A stretch of 64,000 bases of DNA from Hymenobacter sp. YIM 151500-1 (GTDB taxonomy: Bacteria; Bacteroidota; Bacteroidia; Cytophagales; Hymenobacteraceae): positions 2,480,001 to 2,544,000 of the forward strand of contig NZ_CP110139.1 of assembly GCF_025979885.1 (NCBI RefSeq), in the 5' to 3' direction. Made by a program: the position numbers and the translations under genes. Every line of letters begins with the position of its first letter. Within the stretch, counting starts at the first letter, position 1. Positions 43,999 to 52,591 of this stretch are shown here, piece after piece. A model generated the notes under the pieces. That model did no database searches, was not told the origin of the DNA, and saw only the letters and a program-made list of their open reading frames with translations.

Positions 43999-44748
43999 CT
44001 ACACCCCCAATACCTCCAAGGCCCGCTCGGCGGCTAGCTGTTCCGCCTGCTTTTTAGAAAGCCCCATGCCAGTGGCTACCGGGTTGCCGTCGAGGAGCAC
44101 CGTGGCCGAAAACTCCATGACGCCGCCGGGGCGGGCCTCGCCGGTGAGGTCGTAGCGCAGGTTCTTGCCGTTGCGCTGGGCCCACTCAATCAGCTTGCTC
44201 TTGAAGTTGGCCGTGGTCAGCGTCATCGACTTCACATCCACGTAGGGTTTAATGAGGCGGCTGAGCACAAACTTGCGGGCTGTTTTGTAACCTTGGTCGA
44301 GGTACACGGCGCCTACCAGCGCCTCCAGGGCGTTGCCATTCACGGAGCGCGACCGGGCGGCGCGGCCCTGGGCGGCGTCCAGCTGCACCAGCTTATCGAG
44401 CCCGATTTTGAGGGCGAGGCCGTTGAGGCTTTCTCGGTTCACGATGCGGCTGCGCATCTCGGTCAGAAAGCCCTCCTGTTCGTACGGAAACTTCCGAAAC
44501 AGATACTCAGCCACCACCGTGCCCAGCACGGCGTCGCCGAGAAACTCCAGCCGCTCGTTGCTTTGGTGGCGGGCCTGCTCGCCCTGCTGGCGCACCACCG
44601 AGGAGTGCGTAAAGGCCAGCTGATACAGGCGCACGTTGTCGGGGGCGTGGCCGGTAAGTGTGGTAATGGCCTGCCGAAAGGCCCGGTCGCGGCCCAGCAG
44701 TCGGCGAAAAAAGCCAAACAACGGCAGGGGCTGACCGGGCCTAGGCAT
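43999..44748 (-). CDS. rnc: Ribonuclease III
   Basis: 249 residues. The nuclease domain has the signature NERLEFLGD (64-72), with the metal-binding Glu68 and Asp72; the second motif reads NGNALEALVGAVYLDQG, where Asn stands at the place of the E. coli Asp114 (a variant I believe is common in Bacteroidota). A double-stranded RNA-binding domain forms the C-terminus (FKSKLIEWAQRNG ... SKKQAEQLAAERALEVLG). It processes rRNA precursors and other duplex RNA, and would also be a candidate for cutting the long hairpins transcribed in this genome. The start overlaps the fabF stop by 1 nt; acpP-fabF-rnc is a widespread gene order. Confidence 0.97.
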   Translation of the reverse strand: MPRPGQPLPLFGFFRRLLGRDRAFRQAITTLTGHAPDNVRLYQLAFTHSSVVRQQGEQARHQSNERLEFLGDAVLGTVVAEYLFRKFPYEQEGFLTEMRSRIVNRESLNGLALKIGLDKLVQLDAAQGRAARSRSVNGNALEALVGAVYLDQGYKTARKFVLSRLIKPYVDVKSMTLTTANFKSKLIEWAQRNGKNLRYDLTGEARPGGVMEFSATVLLDGNPVATGMGLSKKQAEQLAAERALEVLGV

Positions 44749-46001
44749 TACTCACGTACTTTACCAAACAGCACCGACGTGTTGTGGCCGCCGAAGCCGA
44801 AGGTGTTGTTCAGGGCCACGTTCACCTCGCGGGCCTGGGCTTGGTTGAACGTGAAGTTCAGCCGCTCGTCCAGCTCGGGGTCGTGGGTGGTGTGGTTGAT
44901 GGTGGGCGGTACCACGCCGTGCTCCATAGCCAGCAGGCAGGCTACGGCCTCAATGGCGCCGGCCCCGCCCAGCAAGTGGCCGGTCATGCTCTTGGTAGAG
45001 CTGATGTTGAGGTTATAGGCATGCTCGCCGAACACCTGCTGAATGGCCTTTACCTCGGCCACGTCGCCCAGCGGGGTACTGGTGCCGTGGGTGTTGATGT
45101 AGTCCACGGCCGAGGCGTCGAGGCCGGCGTCGCGCAGGGCGTTTTTCATTACCAGCGTCACGCCGGAGCCCGAGGGGTCGGGGGCCGTCATGTGGTAGGC
45201 GTCGGCCGTCATGCCAGCGCCCAGCACTTCAGCGTAGATTTTGGCGCCGCGGGCCTTGGCGTGCTCGTACTCTTCCAGGATGAGGGCCCCGCCACCTTCA
45301 CCCAGCACGAAGCCGTCGCGCTCCTTGTCGTAGGGCCGGGAGGCCGTTTCGGGCGCGTCGTTCCGCTCACTCATGGCCTTCATTGACGTGAAGCCGCCGA
45401 TGCCCGACTCGTTGATAGCCGCTTCGGAGCCGCCGGTCACCATCACGTCGGCCTGGCCGAGACGGATGTAGTTGAAGGCGTCGATGATGGCATTCGAGGA
45501 CGAGGCGCAGGCCGAGGTGGTCACGAAGTTGGGCCCCCGGAAGCCGTGCTTGATGGAAATCATGCCCGCCGACATGTCGCTGATCATCTTCACGATGAAG
45601 AAGGGCGAGAAGCGCGGTGTGCCGTCGCCCTGCCCGAAGGCTACGCACTCAGCCTGCAGGCTGGTGAGCCCCCCAATCCCCGAGCCCCATACCACCCCCA
45701 CACGGTCTTTGTCGACGCCGCTTTCAACGAGGCCGGCGTGCTGAATGGCCTCGTCGGCGGCAATCAGGGCGAAGTGGGTAAACAGGTCCAGCTTGCGGCC
45801 TTCTTTCCGGTCGAAGTAATCGTCCGGGTTGTAGTTCTTCACCTCGCAGGCGAAGCGCGTTTTGAACTTGCTGGCATCGAAGCGGGTGATGGGGGCGGCC
45901 CCGCTCACACCGGCTTTCAGCCCTTCCCAGTAAGCGGGGGCGGTGTTGCCCAGCGGGGTGATGGCACCCAGGCCGGTCACGACAACTCTCCGAAGAGACA
46001 T
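44748..46001 (-). CDS. fabF: Beta-ketoacyl-ACP synthase II
   Basis: 417 residues from ATG 46001 (MSLRRVVVTGLGAITPLG); the 25 codons before it are not conserved. The catalytic triad is Cys165 (TTSACASSSN), His305 (NTHGTSTPLGD) and His342 (SMTGHLLGGAG). It condenses malonyl-ACP with acyl-ACP in fatty-acid elongation, in the cytoplasm. It lies downstream of acpP and overlaps rnc. Confidence 0.97.
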   Translation of the reverse strand: MSLRRVVVTGLGAITPLGNTAPAYWEGLKAGVSGAAPITRFDASKFKTRFACEVKNYNPDDYFDRKEGRKLDLFTHFALIAADEAIQHAGLVESGVDKDRVGVVWGSGIGGLTSLQAECVAFGQGDGTPRFSPFFIVKMISDMSAGMISIKHGFRGPNFVTTSACASSSNAIIDAFNYIRLGQADVMVTGGSEAAINESGIGGFTSMKAMSERNDAPETASRPYDKERDGFVLGEGGGALILEEYEHAKARGAKIYAEVLGAGMTADAYHMTAPDPSGSGVTLVMKNALRDAGLDASAVDYINTHGTSTPLGDVAEVKAIQQVFGEHAYNLNISSTKSMTGHLLGGAGAIEAVACLLAMEHGVVPPTINHTTHDPELDERLNFTFNQAQAREVNVALNNTFGFGGHNTSVLFGKVRE

Positions 46002-46090
46002 AGGCAGGCGCAGAGAAGCGAAAGGAAGACGTACTAAAAAAGCAAAACGGCCGGCGGCAGGCCGGCCGGTAAGCAAGTCGGGGGTAGCAG

Positions 46091-46185
46091 GTATTGGGTA
46101 GTAAGTAGTAGGTAACTAGCTTAAAGGATGGCCGGCGACACGCTTGGCTACACCTTCTAATTACCTAATACCAACTACCTAATAC
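46091..46185. repeat. Palindrome of short words between acpP and fabF
   Basis: GTATTGGGTAGTAAGTAGTA (46091 on) and ACCAACTACCTAATAC (ending 46185) form an imperfect inverted pair of about 25 nt each, made of GTAGTA/GGTA words. It begins 6 nt past the acpP stop and lies within the acpP-fabF transcript. Confidence 0.7.
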
Positions 46186-46191
46186 TCAGTA

Positions 46192-46428
46192 CTATTTGGC
46201 GTGCTCTTCGAGGTAGCTGATAGCTTGGCCCACGGTGGCAATGTTCTCGGCCTGGTCGTCCGGAATCGACACGTTGAATTCTTTTTCAAATTCCATGATC
46301 AGCTCGACGGTGTCCAGCGAGTCGGCACCCAGGTCGTTGGTGAAGCTGGCCTCCGGAGTAACTTCCGAAGCTTCTACGCCGAGTTTATCGATGATGATGG
46401 CCTTTACTTTTTCTGCAATTTCAGACAT
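46192..46428 (-). CDS. acpP: Acyl carrier protein
   Basis: 78 residues from ATG 46428 ([17 protein letters not shown]). The phosphopantetheine attachment site is Ser37 in [12 protein letters not shown]. It is acidic and helical, of standard length. It carries the growing acyl chain for fatty-acid synthesis. The longer open frame to 47070 is antisense to the IPExxxVDY gene and is not real. Confidence 0.97.
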   Translation of the reverse strand: MSEIAEKVKAIIIDKLGVEASEVTPEASFTNDLGADSLDTVELIMEFEKEFNVSIPDDQAENIATVGQAISYLEEHAK

Positions 46429-46557
46429 TTCCGTGGGGGTTTGAAGAAAACTCGGCACAAATAACACCATCTTCCCTAACATTGTCAAACATCCCCGCCC
46501 GATTCTTCCCGGTACAAGATTATGACTGTCGGGGTTCCTTTCGGGTACGGCGGTGCT

Positions 46558-46565
46558 TACTTTTG
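46558..46565 (+). promoter_or_regulatory. -7 promoter box of the IPExxxVDY-family gene
   Basis: TACTTTTG matches TAnnTTTG, 25 nt before the ATG at 46591. It supports that start over the earlier one at 46522. Confidence 0.6.
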
Positions 46566-46590
46566 CCGCTTCTTTGCCCTGCTGCCACCC

Positions 46591-47019
46591 ATGAAAACCC
46601 TTACGCTCGACGTTGACTACGACTGCGACTTCGACCTGTTCGGGCTGGTGTCGTCGTCGCGGGAGCATACGCTGGCCTGGGTGCTGAACCGGGTGCTGCA
46701 CCTGCGCCTGGTGAAGCAACCCGACCTGGTGTACGACCTGCTGGCGCGCGGGCGCTTGGTCATCAGCAACTACCTGCACGCCACCGAGCATCTGACCCTG
46801 CGCCTGCTGCGCAACCGCTCCGTAGACCCGTCGCCGCTGAAAAAGCCCTTCCTGGCCCCCGATATCAAGGAGTACGACTACTTGCTGCAAATCAGCAACG
46901 GCGTGGGCGGACTGGCTGCCCCCGCTCTGCTGGCCAGCCTTGACGCCCTGCCCGAGGTGCAGCTCGTCAGCCAGCTCGACCCCAATTCCTTGCAATTCAA
47001 AGAAAATCTGCTCTTTTGA
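46591..47019 (+). CDS. IPExxxVDY-family protein
   Basis: 142 residues from ATG 46591 ([20 protein letters not shown]). The start with alternating Asp/Leu, the phrase [16 protein letters not shown] and the C-terminal LQFKENLLF fit this small cytoplasmic family, which is found in Bacteroidota next to acpP/fabF/pyk. Its function is unknown. It is divergent from acpP and upstream of pyruvate kinase, the usual family context. Confidence 0.88.
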   Translation: MKTLTLDVDYDCDFDLFGLVSSSREHTLAWVLNRVLHLRLVKQPDLVYDLLARGRLVISNYLHATEHLTLRLLRNRSVDPSPLKKPFLAPDIKEYDYLLQISNGVGGLAAPALLASLDALPEVQLVSQLDPNSLQFKENLLF

Positions 47020-47037
47020 GGCACGTACTACCACAGG

Positions 47038-47173
47038 AATGTAACGCGACCCGCGGGAAGGCGAAGCCAAGTTTTACTTCGCGACGCGCTAGAACGAGGC
47101 TATGTAAACGGTTTCGTTCTGACGCCTCGTGAAGTAAAACTTGACTTCGCCTTCCCGCGGGTCGCGTTACATT
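47038..47173. repeat. MITE-like palindrome, TGTAACGCG family (copy 1)
   Basis: AATGTAACGCGACCCGCGGG and CCCGCGGGTCGCGTTACATT are exact inverts at the two ends. Inner arms carry AAGTTTTACTTCGCG and a GAACGAG/CTCGTTC-like centre. The same ends (TGTAACGCGAAGT ... ACTTCGCGTTACA) and centre (GAACGA, CGTTCT) recur at 58048-58148. Confidence 0.9.
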
Positions 47174-47262
47174 GGTTTTCACCGTACAATGCTGCGCGCA
47201 TTGTCGCGCATTGTAACTAGTCTGTCTAAAAACTAAGACCCCAAGCTCCTAAGCCCCTACTC

Positions 47263-48702
47263 ATGGAACCTCGTCCGCATTTCAATAGAACCAAGATTGT
47301 TGCCACCGTTGGGCCGGCGTCCAACACTTACGAGAAGCTGGGTATGCTTATTCGTGAGGGTGTGGATGTGTTCCGCCTCAACTTCTCCCACGGCTCCCAT
47401 GAAGACCACTTGTCGGTGATTAATACCGTGCGCCGCCTCAACAAGGATATGCGCACGCACGTGGGCTTGCTCCAAGACTTGCAGGGGCCCAAAATCCGGT
47501 TGGGCGAAGTAGAAGGCGGGGGCGTGGAAATCAAGCCCGGCGACAAAATCAAGCTGGTGTGCGGGGAGAAGGAAATCAGCACGGCCACGCGCCTGAGCAC
47601 GATTTACCTGGGCCTAGCCCGCGACGTGAAGCCCGGCGACATGATTCTGATTGACGACGGCAAGATTGAGTTGCGCGTGCTGGCCACCGACCGGGACAAG
47701 GAAGTGGACGTGGAGGTGATTTACGGCGGCCTCGTAAAGCCCCGCAAGGGCATCAACCTGCCCGACTCCGAAGTGTCGGCCCCGAGCATGACCGAAAAGG
47801 ACATCGAAGACCTGAAATTCGGCCTCGACAATGACGTGGACTGGATTGCCCTGTCGTTTGCGCGCCGCGCCGAGGACATCCGCTTCATCAAAAATCTGAT
47901 TGCCGAAAGTGGCAAGATGGCGCGCGTTATTGCCAAGATTGAGACGCCGGAAGGCCTGCGCAACCTCGATGAAATCATTGCCCTGACCGACGCCGTGATG
48001 GTGGCCCGCGGCGACCTAGGCGTGGAGGTGAAGATGGAAGAGGTGCCGATGGCCCAGAAACTGATTGTAGAGAAGTGCAATAAGGCCGGCAAGCCCGTCA
48101 TCGTGGCCACGCAAATGATGGAGAGTATGATTTCGGCCCCCCGCCCCACCCGCGCCGAAACCAGCGACGTAGCCAACGCCGTGATGGACGGGGCCGATGC
48201 CCTGATGCTGTCGGCGGAAACGGCCGTGGGCCAGTACCCGGCCGAGGTGATTCGCTCCATGGTGGGCACCATCAGCAGCGTGGAAAGCCGCATGCCCAGC
48301 CTGTTTCACCACTGGTACCCCATCACTCCGGAGTCGCCCACGTTTATGGTGGACAGTGTGCTGTCGGCGGCCTGCCACTTGGCCAAAAACACGGGCGCCA
48401 AGGCCATTACCGGCATGACCCACCGCGGCTACACGGCCTTCCAGATTGCCAAGTACCGTCCCAAAGCCAACATCTTCATCTTCACCGACAACCGCCCCCT
48501 GCTCACGACCCTGAGCCTGATTTGGGGCGTGCGTGGCTTCTACTACGACCGGATGGTGAGCACCGACGGCACCGTGTCGGACATCAAGTACATTCTTACC
48601 ACCACCGGCCACCTCAGCAAGGGCGACGTCTTCATCAACACTGCCTCCATGCCCATCAACGAGAAAGGCAAAACCAACATGGTGAAAGTGAGCGTGGCGT
48701 AG
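47263..48702 (+). CDS. pyk: Pyruvate kinase
   Basis: 479 residues. The N-terminal barrel starts RTKIVATVGPASNTYEKLG, followed by VFRLNFSHG and LLQDLQGPKIRLG. The B domain follows, then the active-site IAKIETPEGLRNLDEI and MVARGDLGVEVKMEEVP, KPVIVATQMMESM and the C-terminal regulatory domain (AKAITGMTHRGYTAFQIAKYRP). It converts phosphoenolpyruvate and ADP to pyruvate and ATP in the cytoplasm. It follows the IPExxxVDY gene with a long palindrome between. Confidence 0.97.
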   Translation: MEPRPHFNRTKIVATVGPASNTYEKLGMLIREGVDVFRLNFSHGSHEDHLSVINTVRRLNKDMRTHVGLLQDLQGPKIRLGEVEGGGVEIKPGDKIKLVCGEKEISTATRLSTIYLGLARDVKPGDMILIDDGKIELRVLATDRDKEVDVEVIYGGLVKPRKGINLPDSEVSAPSMTEKDIEDLKFGLDNDVDWIALSFARRAEDIRFIKNLIAESGKMARVIAKIETPEGLRNLDEIIALTDAVMVARGDLGVEVKMEEVPMAQKLIVEKCNKAGKPVIVATQMMESMISAPRPTRAETSDVANAVMDGADALMLSAETAVGQYPAEVIRSMVGTISSVESRMPSLFHHWYPITPESPTFMVDSVLSAACHLAKNTGAKAITGMTHRGYTAFQIAKYRPKANIFIFTDNRPLLTTLSLIWGVRGFYYDRMVSTDGTVSDIKYILTTTGHLSKGDVFINTASMPINEKGKTNMVKVSVA

Positions 48703-48755
48703 CGGTGAGTTGGTGAAGTGATGAGTAGTGAAGCGGTTAAATGGTGAGTGGAGAC

Positions 48756-48901
48756 TGTCCTGCTGAGCGCAGCTGAAGCATCCTGCGTGCTGACGTTAGA
48801 GGCTACCTGTCATGCTGAGCTTGCCGAAGCATCTCTACCGCTTCGTTGCAGTCATCAATAGTTACCCTCGGTAGAGATGCTTCGGCAAGCTCAGCATGAC
48901 G
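48756..48901. repeat. GAAGCATCTCT-family palindrome plus a degenerate half copy
   Basis: A half copy (TGTCCTGCTGAGCGCAGCTG, AAGCATCC) at 48756-48797 is followed by a full palindrome 48809-48901: TGTCATGCTGAGCTTGCCG with GAAGCATCTCTACCG on the left, CGGTAGAGATGCTTCGGCAA with GCTCAGCATGACG on the right. Confidence 0.88.
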
Positions 48902-48930
48902 GTCTTCATTCACTTAATCATTTACAACGC

Positions 48931-48965
48931 AAAAAGGCCCTGAACTCACGTTCAGGGCCTTTTTA
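48931..48965 (-). terminator. Intrinsic terminator of rpsT (bidirectional)
   Basis: AAAAAGGCCCTGAA and TTCAGGGCCTTTTT form a perfect stem with runs of A and T on both sides, 32 nt past the rpsT stop. It can also end pyk transcripts. Confidence 0.9.
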
Positions 48966-48996
48966 TGTATTTGAGAGCAGAGCGCCGATTCGCTGC

Positions 48997-49254
48997 TTAG
49001 GCAGCCAGCGACTTCACGAACTTCGCCAGCTTCGACTTGTTGTTGGCGGCTTTGTTCTTGTGAATGATGTTCTTCTTGGCCAGGCGGTCCAGCATCGACG
49101 ATACTTTCTTCAGCAGCTCCTGCGCCGCCGTAGCATCGGTGGTAGCGCGCAGCTTCTTGATGGCTGTGCGGGTAGATTTAGCCTGGTAACGGTTCAGCAC
49201 GCGCTTCGCTTCGTTGGAACGGATGCGCTTCAGGGCCGACTTATGATTTGCCAT
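48997..49254 (-). CDS. rpsT: 30S ribosomal protein S20
   Basis: 85 residues, highly basic: MANHKSALKRIRSNEAKRVLNRY, with KSKLAKFVKSLAA at the end. It binds 16S rRNA and helps early assembly of the small subunit. It is a stand-alone gene with a TACCTTTG promoter box at 49304 and a strong terminator. Confidence 0.97.
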   Translation of the reverse strand: MANHKSALKRIRSNEAKRVLNRYQAKSTRTAIKKLRATTDATAAQELLKKVSSMLDRLAKKNIIHKNKAANNKSKLAKFVKSLAA

Positions 49255-49303
49255 GGGGTAGAGAAAATGGTCTTCTGCTCGAAATCAATTCAATTGAGGA
49301 GTG

Positions 49304-49311
49304 CAAAGGTA
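49304..49311 (-). promoter_or_regulatory. -7 promoter box of rpsT
   Basis: The minus strand reads TACCTTTG (TAnnTTTG), 50 nt before the rpsT ATG. Confidence 0.65.
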
Positions 49312-49392
49312 AGGCTTTGGTTTGAAATAGCAAACCCTGCGTAGCGCATCGGCATAAGTCGGTTCGCGGGTCCTAATACTGCCAAACAGGGA

Positions 49393-49435
49393 ACCCAGGC
49401 TAGCCACGTGAGACTAACCCGAATTCCCTGCTTTG
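49393..49435 (-). terminator. Possible terminator of the DUF4142 gene
   Basis: CCAAACAGGGAA and TTCCCTGCTTTG pair with one bulge, about 35 nt past the stop of the minus-strand gene. Confidence 0.4.
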
Positions 49436-49470
49436 TATGTGGAAGAATAACCGTGCGGTAGTCCGCTTTG

Positions 49471-50244
49471 CTAATCCACCTTCTTCTCTACCTCCCCGGC
49501 CATGGTGCCGTGCGAGCGAAGCATGGGCAGCGTTTGGGTGGCGAAGGACTGGACGGCAGGCACATCGGCGCGCTTGCCCTTCACCTCAAACATGGCAATG
49601 TCCATCTTGTGCGCTGCTTCCATTAGGTCCATGTATTCCTCGTCGAAATCCTTGCCCGACTTGGCGGCCAGCCGGTCCAGCATGGCCTGATGCACGGGCA
49701 TCAGGGTTTGCGGCATTTGCACGCTGAGCGGAGTAGCAACCGTTTTCAGCTGCTGCGTGGCCTTGGTGTGGTGGTCGACCATCATCTGGGCGAACTTCTT
49801 CACGTCGGGATTCGTGGCCCGCTGGGCGGCCATCTGGCCCGCCTGGATTTCCAGCATGTTGCTGCTGGCCGCATTCATCAGGAACACCGGGTCTTGCATG
49901 GTGGCGAAAGTGGCCATAAACGCCGTGGGGTCAGCGGCGGCATCGGCGCCGGTGGCTCCGGCCGTACCAGCCGTACCGGTGAAGCCCGTAGAGCTAGTGC
50001 CGGCGCCAGCACCCGAGCCAATAGCTCCTGTGCTGGGTGAGCCCGCCGCGTTGGTAGCGGCGCTGTTGCTGTTAACGGTGCCACTACCGGTAGCCCCGCT
50101 GCTGCCGCTAGCATCCGTGCTGGTGCTGCTGCCGGAAGTGGTACCGGCGCCCGTGCCGGTGTTGGTGGTGCTGCACGCCGTGCCCAACAGTAGCGTACTG
50201 GCTACCAAAATCTGGGGAATTACTTTCGTTTTTTTCATTTTCAT
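49471..50244 (-). CDS. DUF4142-domain lipoprotein
   Basis: 257 residues from ATG 50244 (MKMKKTKVIPQILVASTLLL), with a lipobox at LLLGTAC. A long Gly/Ser/Thr/Ala linker (~90 residues) tethers a C-terminal DUF4142 domain: FMATFATMQDPVFLMNAASS, QKATNP-like QRATNPDVKKFAQMMVDHHTK and a final helix MLRSHGTMAGEVEKK. This four-helix ferritin-like fold is found in many envelope proteins of Bacteroidota; His-rich positions (MVDHHTKA) may bind metal. Its role is unknown. The frame is open to 50346 but the earlier codons lack a signal sequence. Confidence 0.88.
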   Translation of the reverse strand: MKMKKTKVIPQILVASTLLLGTACSTTNTGTGAGTTSGSSTSTDASGSSGATGSGTVNSNSAATNAAGSPSTGAIGSGAGAGTSSTGFTGTAGTAGATGADAAADPTAFMATFATMQDPVFLMNAASSNMLEIQAGQMAAQRATNPDVKKFAQMMVDHHTKATQQLKTVATPLSVQMPQTLMPVHQAMLDRLAAKSGKDFDEEYMDLMEAAHKMDIAMFEVKGKRADVPAVQSFATQTLPMLRSHGTMAGEVEKKVD

Positions 50245-50547
50245 AAGATGTGCAGGTAAAAGGTCTGGAATGTGGGGTAGGGATGTTGCTTTTTTTATAC
50301 GACTACTAAGAAGACTGGTCAACACTTTCACCCGATAATTTTTCAAACAAAATTCACTGTTGAGTTCTGAATTTCAACTATTTACATCTTATATTCTCTA
50401 TACGCCACGGCAACTTTCTGACCCTGGGCAGAGTTTGGCAAGCAGTGTCGGGCTGGGTAGATTTTGAGCTACTTGCAGGCTTGCCTACTCGCGTCCGGGT
50501 TATCTTTACTTATCTGACGTAGCCTCACCGCTTCTGCTTGTATCTGT

Positions 50548-51534
50548 ATGCCGCTCGTTGCCGAATCCCGTTATCAGCCGCCTTTCTACCTCTTCAATGG
50601 CCACCTGCAAACCATCGTGCCCAGCCTGTGGCGCACAGTGCCCGAGGTACGCTACGACCGGGAGCGGGTAGAAACCGACGACGGCGACTTTCTGGACCTG
50701 GACTGGTCGCGGCTGCCGGCCGAGCCGCCGACCGACGCCCTGGGCATTGTGTCGCACGGGCTGGAGGGCGACGCCGGCCGGCCTTACGTGCGGGGTATGG
50801 TGCGGGCCCTCAACCAGGCCGGTATGGACGTCCTGGCCTGGAACTACCGCAGCTGCAGCGGCGAAATGAACCGCCTGCTCCGCTCCTACCACCTCGGCGA
50901 CACCGACGACCTCGACTTTGTGGTGCGCTACGCCCTGGGCACGGGCCGCTACCGGCGCGTGTACCTGACGGGCTTCTCGGCCGGCGGCAATGTGACGCTG
51001 AAGTACCTGGGCGAAAACCCGGCCCGCGTGCCGCGCGAGGTGCAGCGGGCGGCGGTGTTTTCGGTGCCCACCGACCTTAAGTCCAGCTCTTACCACATTG
51101 CCCGCCGCGAAAACCGCATTTACCTGCGTCGTTTCCTGAAATCCTTGCGGGCGAAGATGCGCCAGAAAGCCGCCCTGCTGCCCGGCCAAATCGACCTCTC
51201 CGACCTCGACCAGCTGGCCGACTTCCCCCAGTTCGACGACCGATTCACGGCGCCCATGCACGGCTTCACCTCCGCCGACGAGTACTACGAGCATGCCAGC
51301 TCCGGCCGCTACCTCAGCGGCATCCGCATTCCGACGCTGCTGGTCAACGCCCAGAACGACCCGTTCCTGCCGCCCTCCTGCTTCCCGCGCGAAATAGCCG
51401 CCCAGAGCCCCTACGTGTTCCTGGAAACGCCTTCCGAGGGCGGCCACGTAGGCTTTGGTGAAGGCACGCCCGATGGCGAATACTACTCCGAGCGTCGCGC
51501 CGTAGAGTTTCTGACGGCCGAGGTGCCGGCGTAG
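50548..51534 (+). CDS. YheT-family alpha/beta hydrolase
   Basis: 328 residues. The N-terminus PPFYLFNGHLQTIVPSLWR is the hallmark of the YheT/ABHD1-3 subfamily. The triad is Ser144 (TGFSAGGN), Asp271 (AQNDPF) and His300 (GGHVGF). The subfamily acts on esters, perhaps lipids, in the cytoplasm; the true substrate is unknown. It stands alone on the plus strand, convergent with rsmG. Confidence 0.92.
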   Translation: MPLVAESRYQPPFYLFNGHLQTIVPSLWRTVPEVRYDRERVETDDGDFLDLDWSRLPAEPPTDALGIVSHGLEGDAGRPYVRGMVRALNQAGMDVLAWNYRSCSGEMNRLLRSYHLGDTDDLDFVVRYALGTGRYRRVYLTGFSAGGNVTLKYLGENPARVPREVQRAAVFSVPTDLKSSSYHIARRENRIYLRRFLKSLRAKMRQKAALLPGQIDLSDLDQLADFPQFDDRFTAPMHGFTSADEYYEHASSGRYLSGIRIPTLLVNAQNDPFLPPSCFPREIAAQSPYVFLETPSEGGHVGFGEGTPDGEYYSERRAVEFLTAEVPA

Positions 51535-51593
51535 CTGTTATTGCTCCGCCTTCCTGCGGGTGCTTCGTTGTGCCCCCTCGCAATAGCTGAAGT

Positions 51594-52217
51594 TTAGGAG
51601 TTCGGCACTACAACTACCTTTTTGGTCTCAAAGAATTCTTCTGCGAAGAAATCCTTGAGGTCAACTACTTTGGCCGGGAGGCCGGATTCTTTGATTTCCT
51701 CGGTCAGGTCGCCGCCTTTGAGGTAGTAGAGGCCGCTGCCGGGGGCGGCGGTACCGCGGGGTTTGTAGCGGTGGGCAATCCAGCCGTGGAAGGTGCCCAG
51801 GCGGGCCACGGCTCGGCTCACGATGTAGTCGTACTTGGGGCGCAGCTGCTCGGCCCGGATTTGCTCGGCCGTAAGGTTGACCAGGTGCAGGGCACGGGCC
51901 ATTTCCTGCACGGCGTGAATCTTCTTGCCAATGCTGTCCACCAGATGAAACTTTACCTCCGGGAACAGAATGGCCAGCGGCAACCCTGGCAGGCCGCCGC
52001 CCGTGCCCACATCGAGCACCGCGGCGCCGGGCGCAAATTCCACCACTTTGGCTATGCCCAGGGAGTGCAGAAAGTGGCGCTCGGCCAGGTTGCCCACATC
52101 GGTGCGGGCCACCAGATTCAGGCGCTCATTCCAGCCCCGAAACTCGGTTTCGAGCTGCTGAAACAGCTGGCGCTGGTGGTCAGTAAGCTGCGGGAAGTAG
52201 TGAAAGAGGATGTCCAT
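51594..52217 (-). CDS. rsmG: 16S rRNA (guanine527-N7)-methyltransferase
   Basis: 207 residues from ATG 52217 (MDILFHYFPQLTDHQ). The motif NERLNLVARTD and the SAM-binding VLDVGTGGGLPGLPLAILFP are typical of RsmG/GidB, as are HLVDSIGKKIHAV and DYIVSRAVARL. It methylates G527 of 16S rRNA. The earlier codons of the open frame are not conserved, and a TACCTTTG box lies only 9 nt before the chosen ATG, so the leader is very short. Confidence 0.96.
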   Translation of the reverse strand: MDILFHYFPQLTDHQRQLFQQLETEFRGWNERLNLVARTDVGNLAERHFLHSLGIAKVVEFAPGAAVLDVGTGGGLPGLPLAILFPEVKFHLVDSIGKKIHAVQEMARALHLVNLTAEQIRAEQLRPKYDYIVSRAVARLGTFHGWIAHRYKPRGTAAPGSGLYYLKGGDLTEEIKESGLPAKVVDLKDFFAEEFFETKKVVVVPNS

Positions 52218-52225
52218 CGTGCCGG

Positions 52226-52233
52226 CAAAGGTA
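52226..52233 (-). promoter_or_regulatory. -7 promoter box of rsmG
   Basis: The minus strand reads TACCTTTG, 9 nt before the ATG at 52217. It implies an almost leaderless transcript. Confidence 0.6.
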
Positions 52234-52314
52234 GGATAGGGCATCGTAGGCTGCACCGCTGAGTATAGCCGGCGCAATGCAGAGCGAAAACTTAGCACGG
52301 GTGCTGGTTTGTAG

Positions 52315-52495
52315 CTGGCGCGAGTTTAGCGCAGCGTACCTCGTGCCGACCATGACGGGAGGCTGCGCCTCCCCCGCCAGAACGACACCTACCGGTACTA
52401 ATGGCCCGGTCCCGGCTTGCCGCTGGCGCGGCAGTGGAGGCGCAGCCTCCACTTCATGCGCCGGCACGAGGTACGCTGCGCTAACCTCGCGCCAG
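52315..52495. repeat. Long palindrome with nested GGAGGCGCAGCCTCC hairpins
   Basis: CTGGCGCGAGTTTAGCGCAG with CGTACCTCGTGCCG (52315-52349) is inverted at 52462-52495, with only a few mismatches over 34 bp. Inside, GGAGGCTGCGCCTCC and GGAGGCGCAGCCTCC form further stems. No coding sequence is seen. Confidence 0.9.
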
Positions 52496-52565
52496 TACCT
52501 GCCAGTATCTGCCTACTGCCTGAACTACTCGCTCCGTTCGTGTGGTTCGGCCCGGCGCTACATGG

Positions 52566-52588
52566 AAAAAGCCCCTGGCGGGGCTTTT
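52566..52588 (-). terminator. Intrinsic terminator of the sigma factor gene
   Basis: AAAAAGCCCC and GGGGCTTTT form a stem around TGGC, directly after the stop at 52592. Confidence 0.85.
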
Positions 52589-52591
52589 CGG

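Noticed and set aside
46192..47070. 292-residue form of the acyl carrier protein
   Set aside because: Only the last 78 residues match the family; the rest is antisense to the IPExxxVDY gene.
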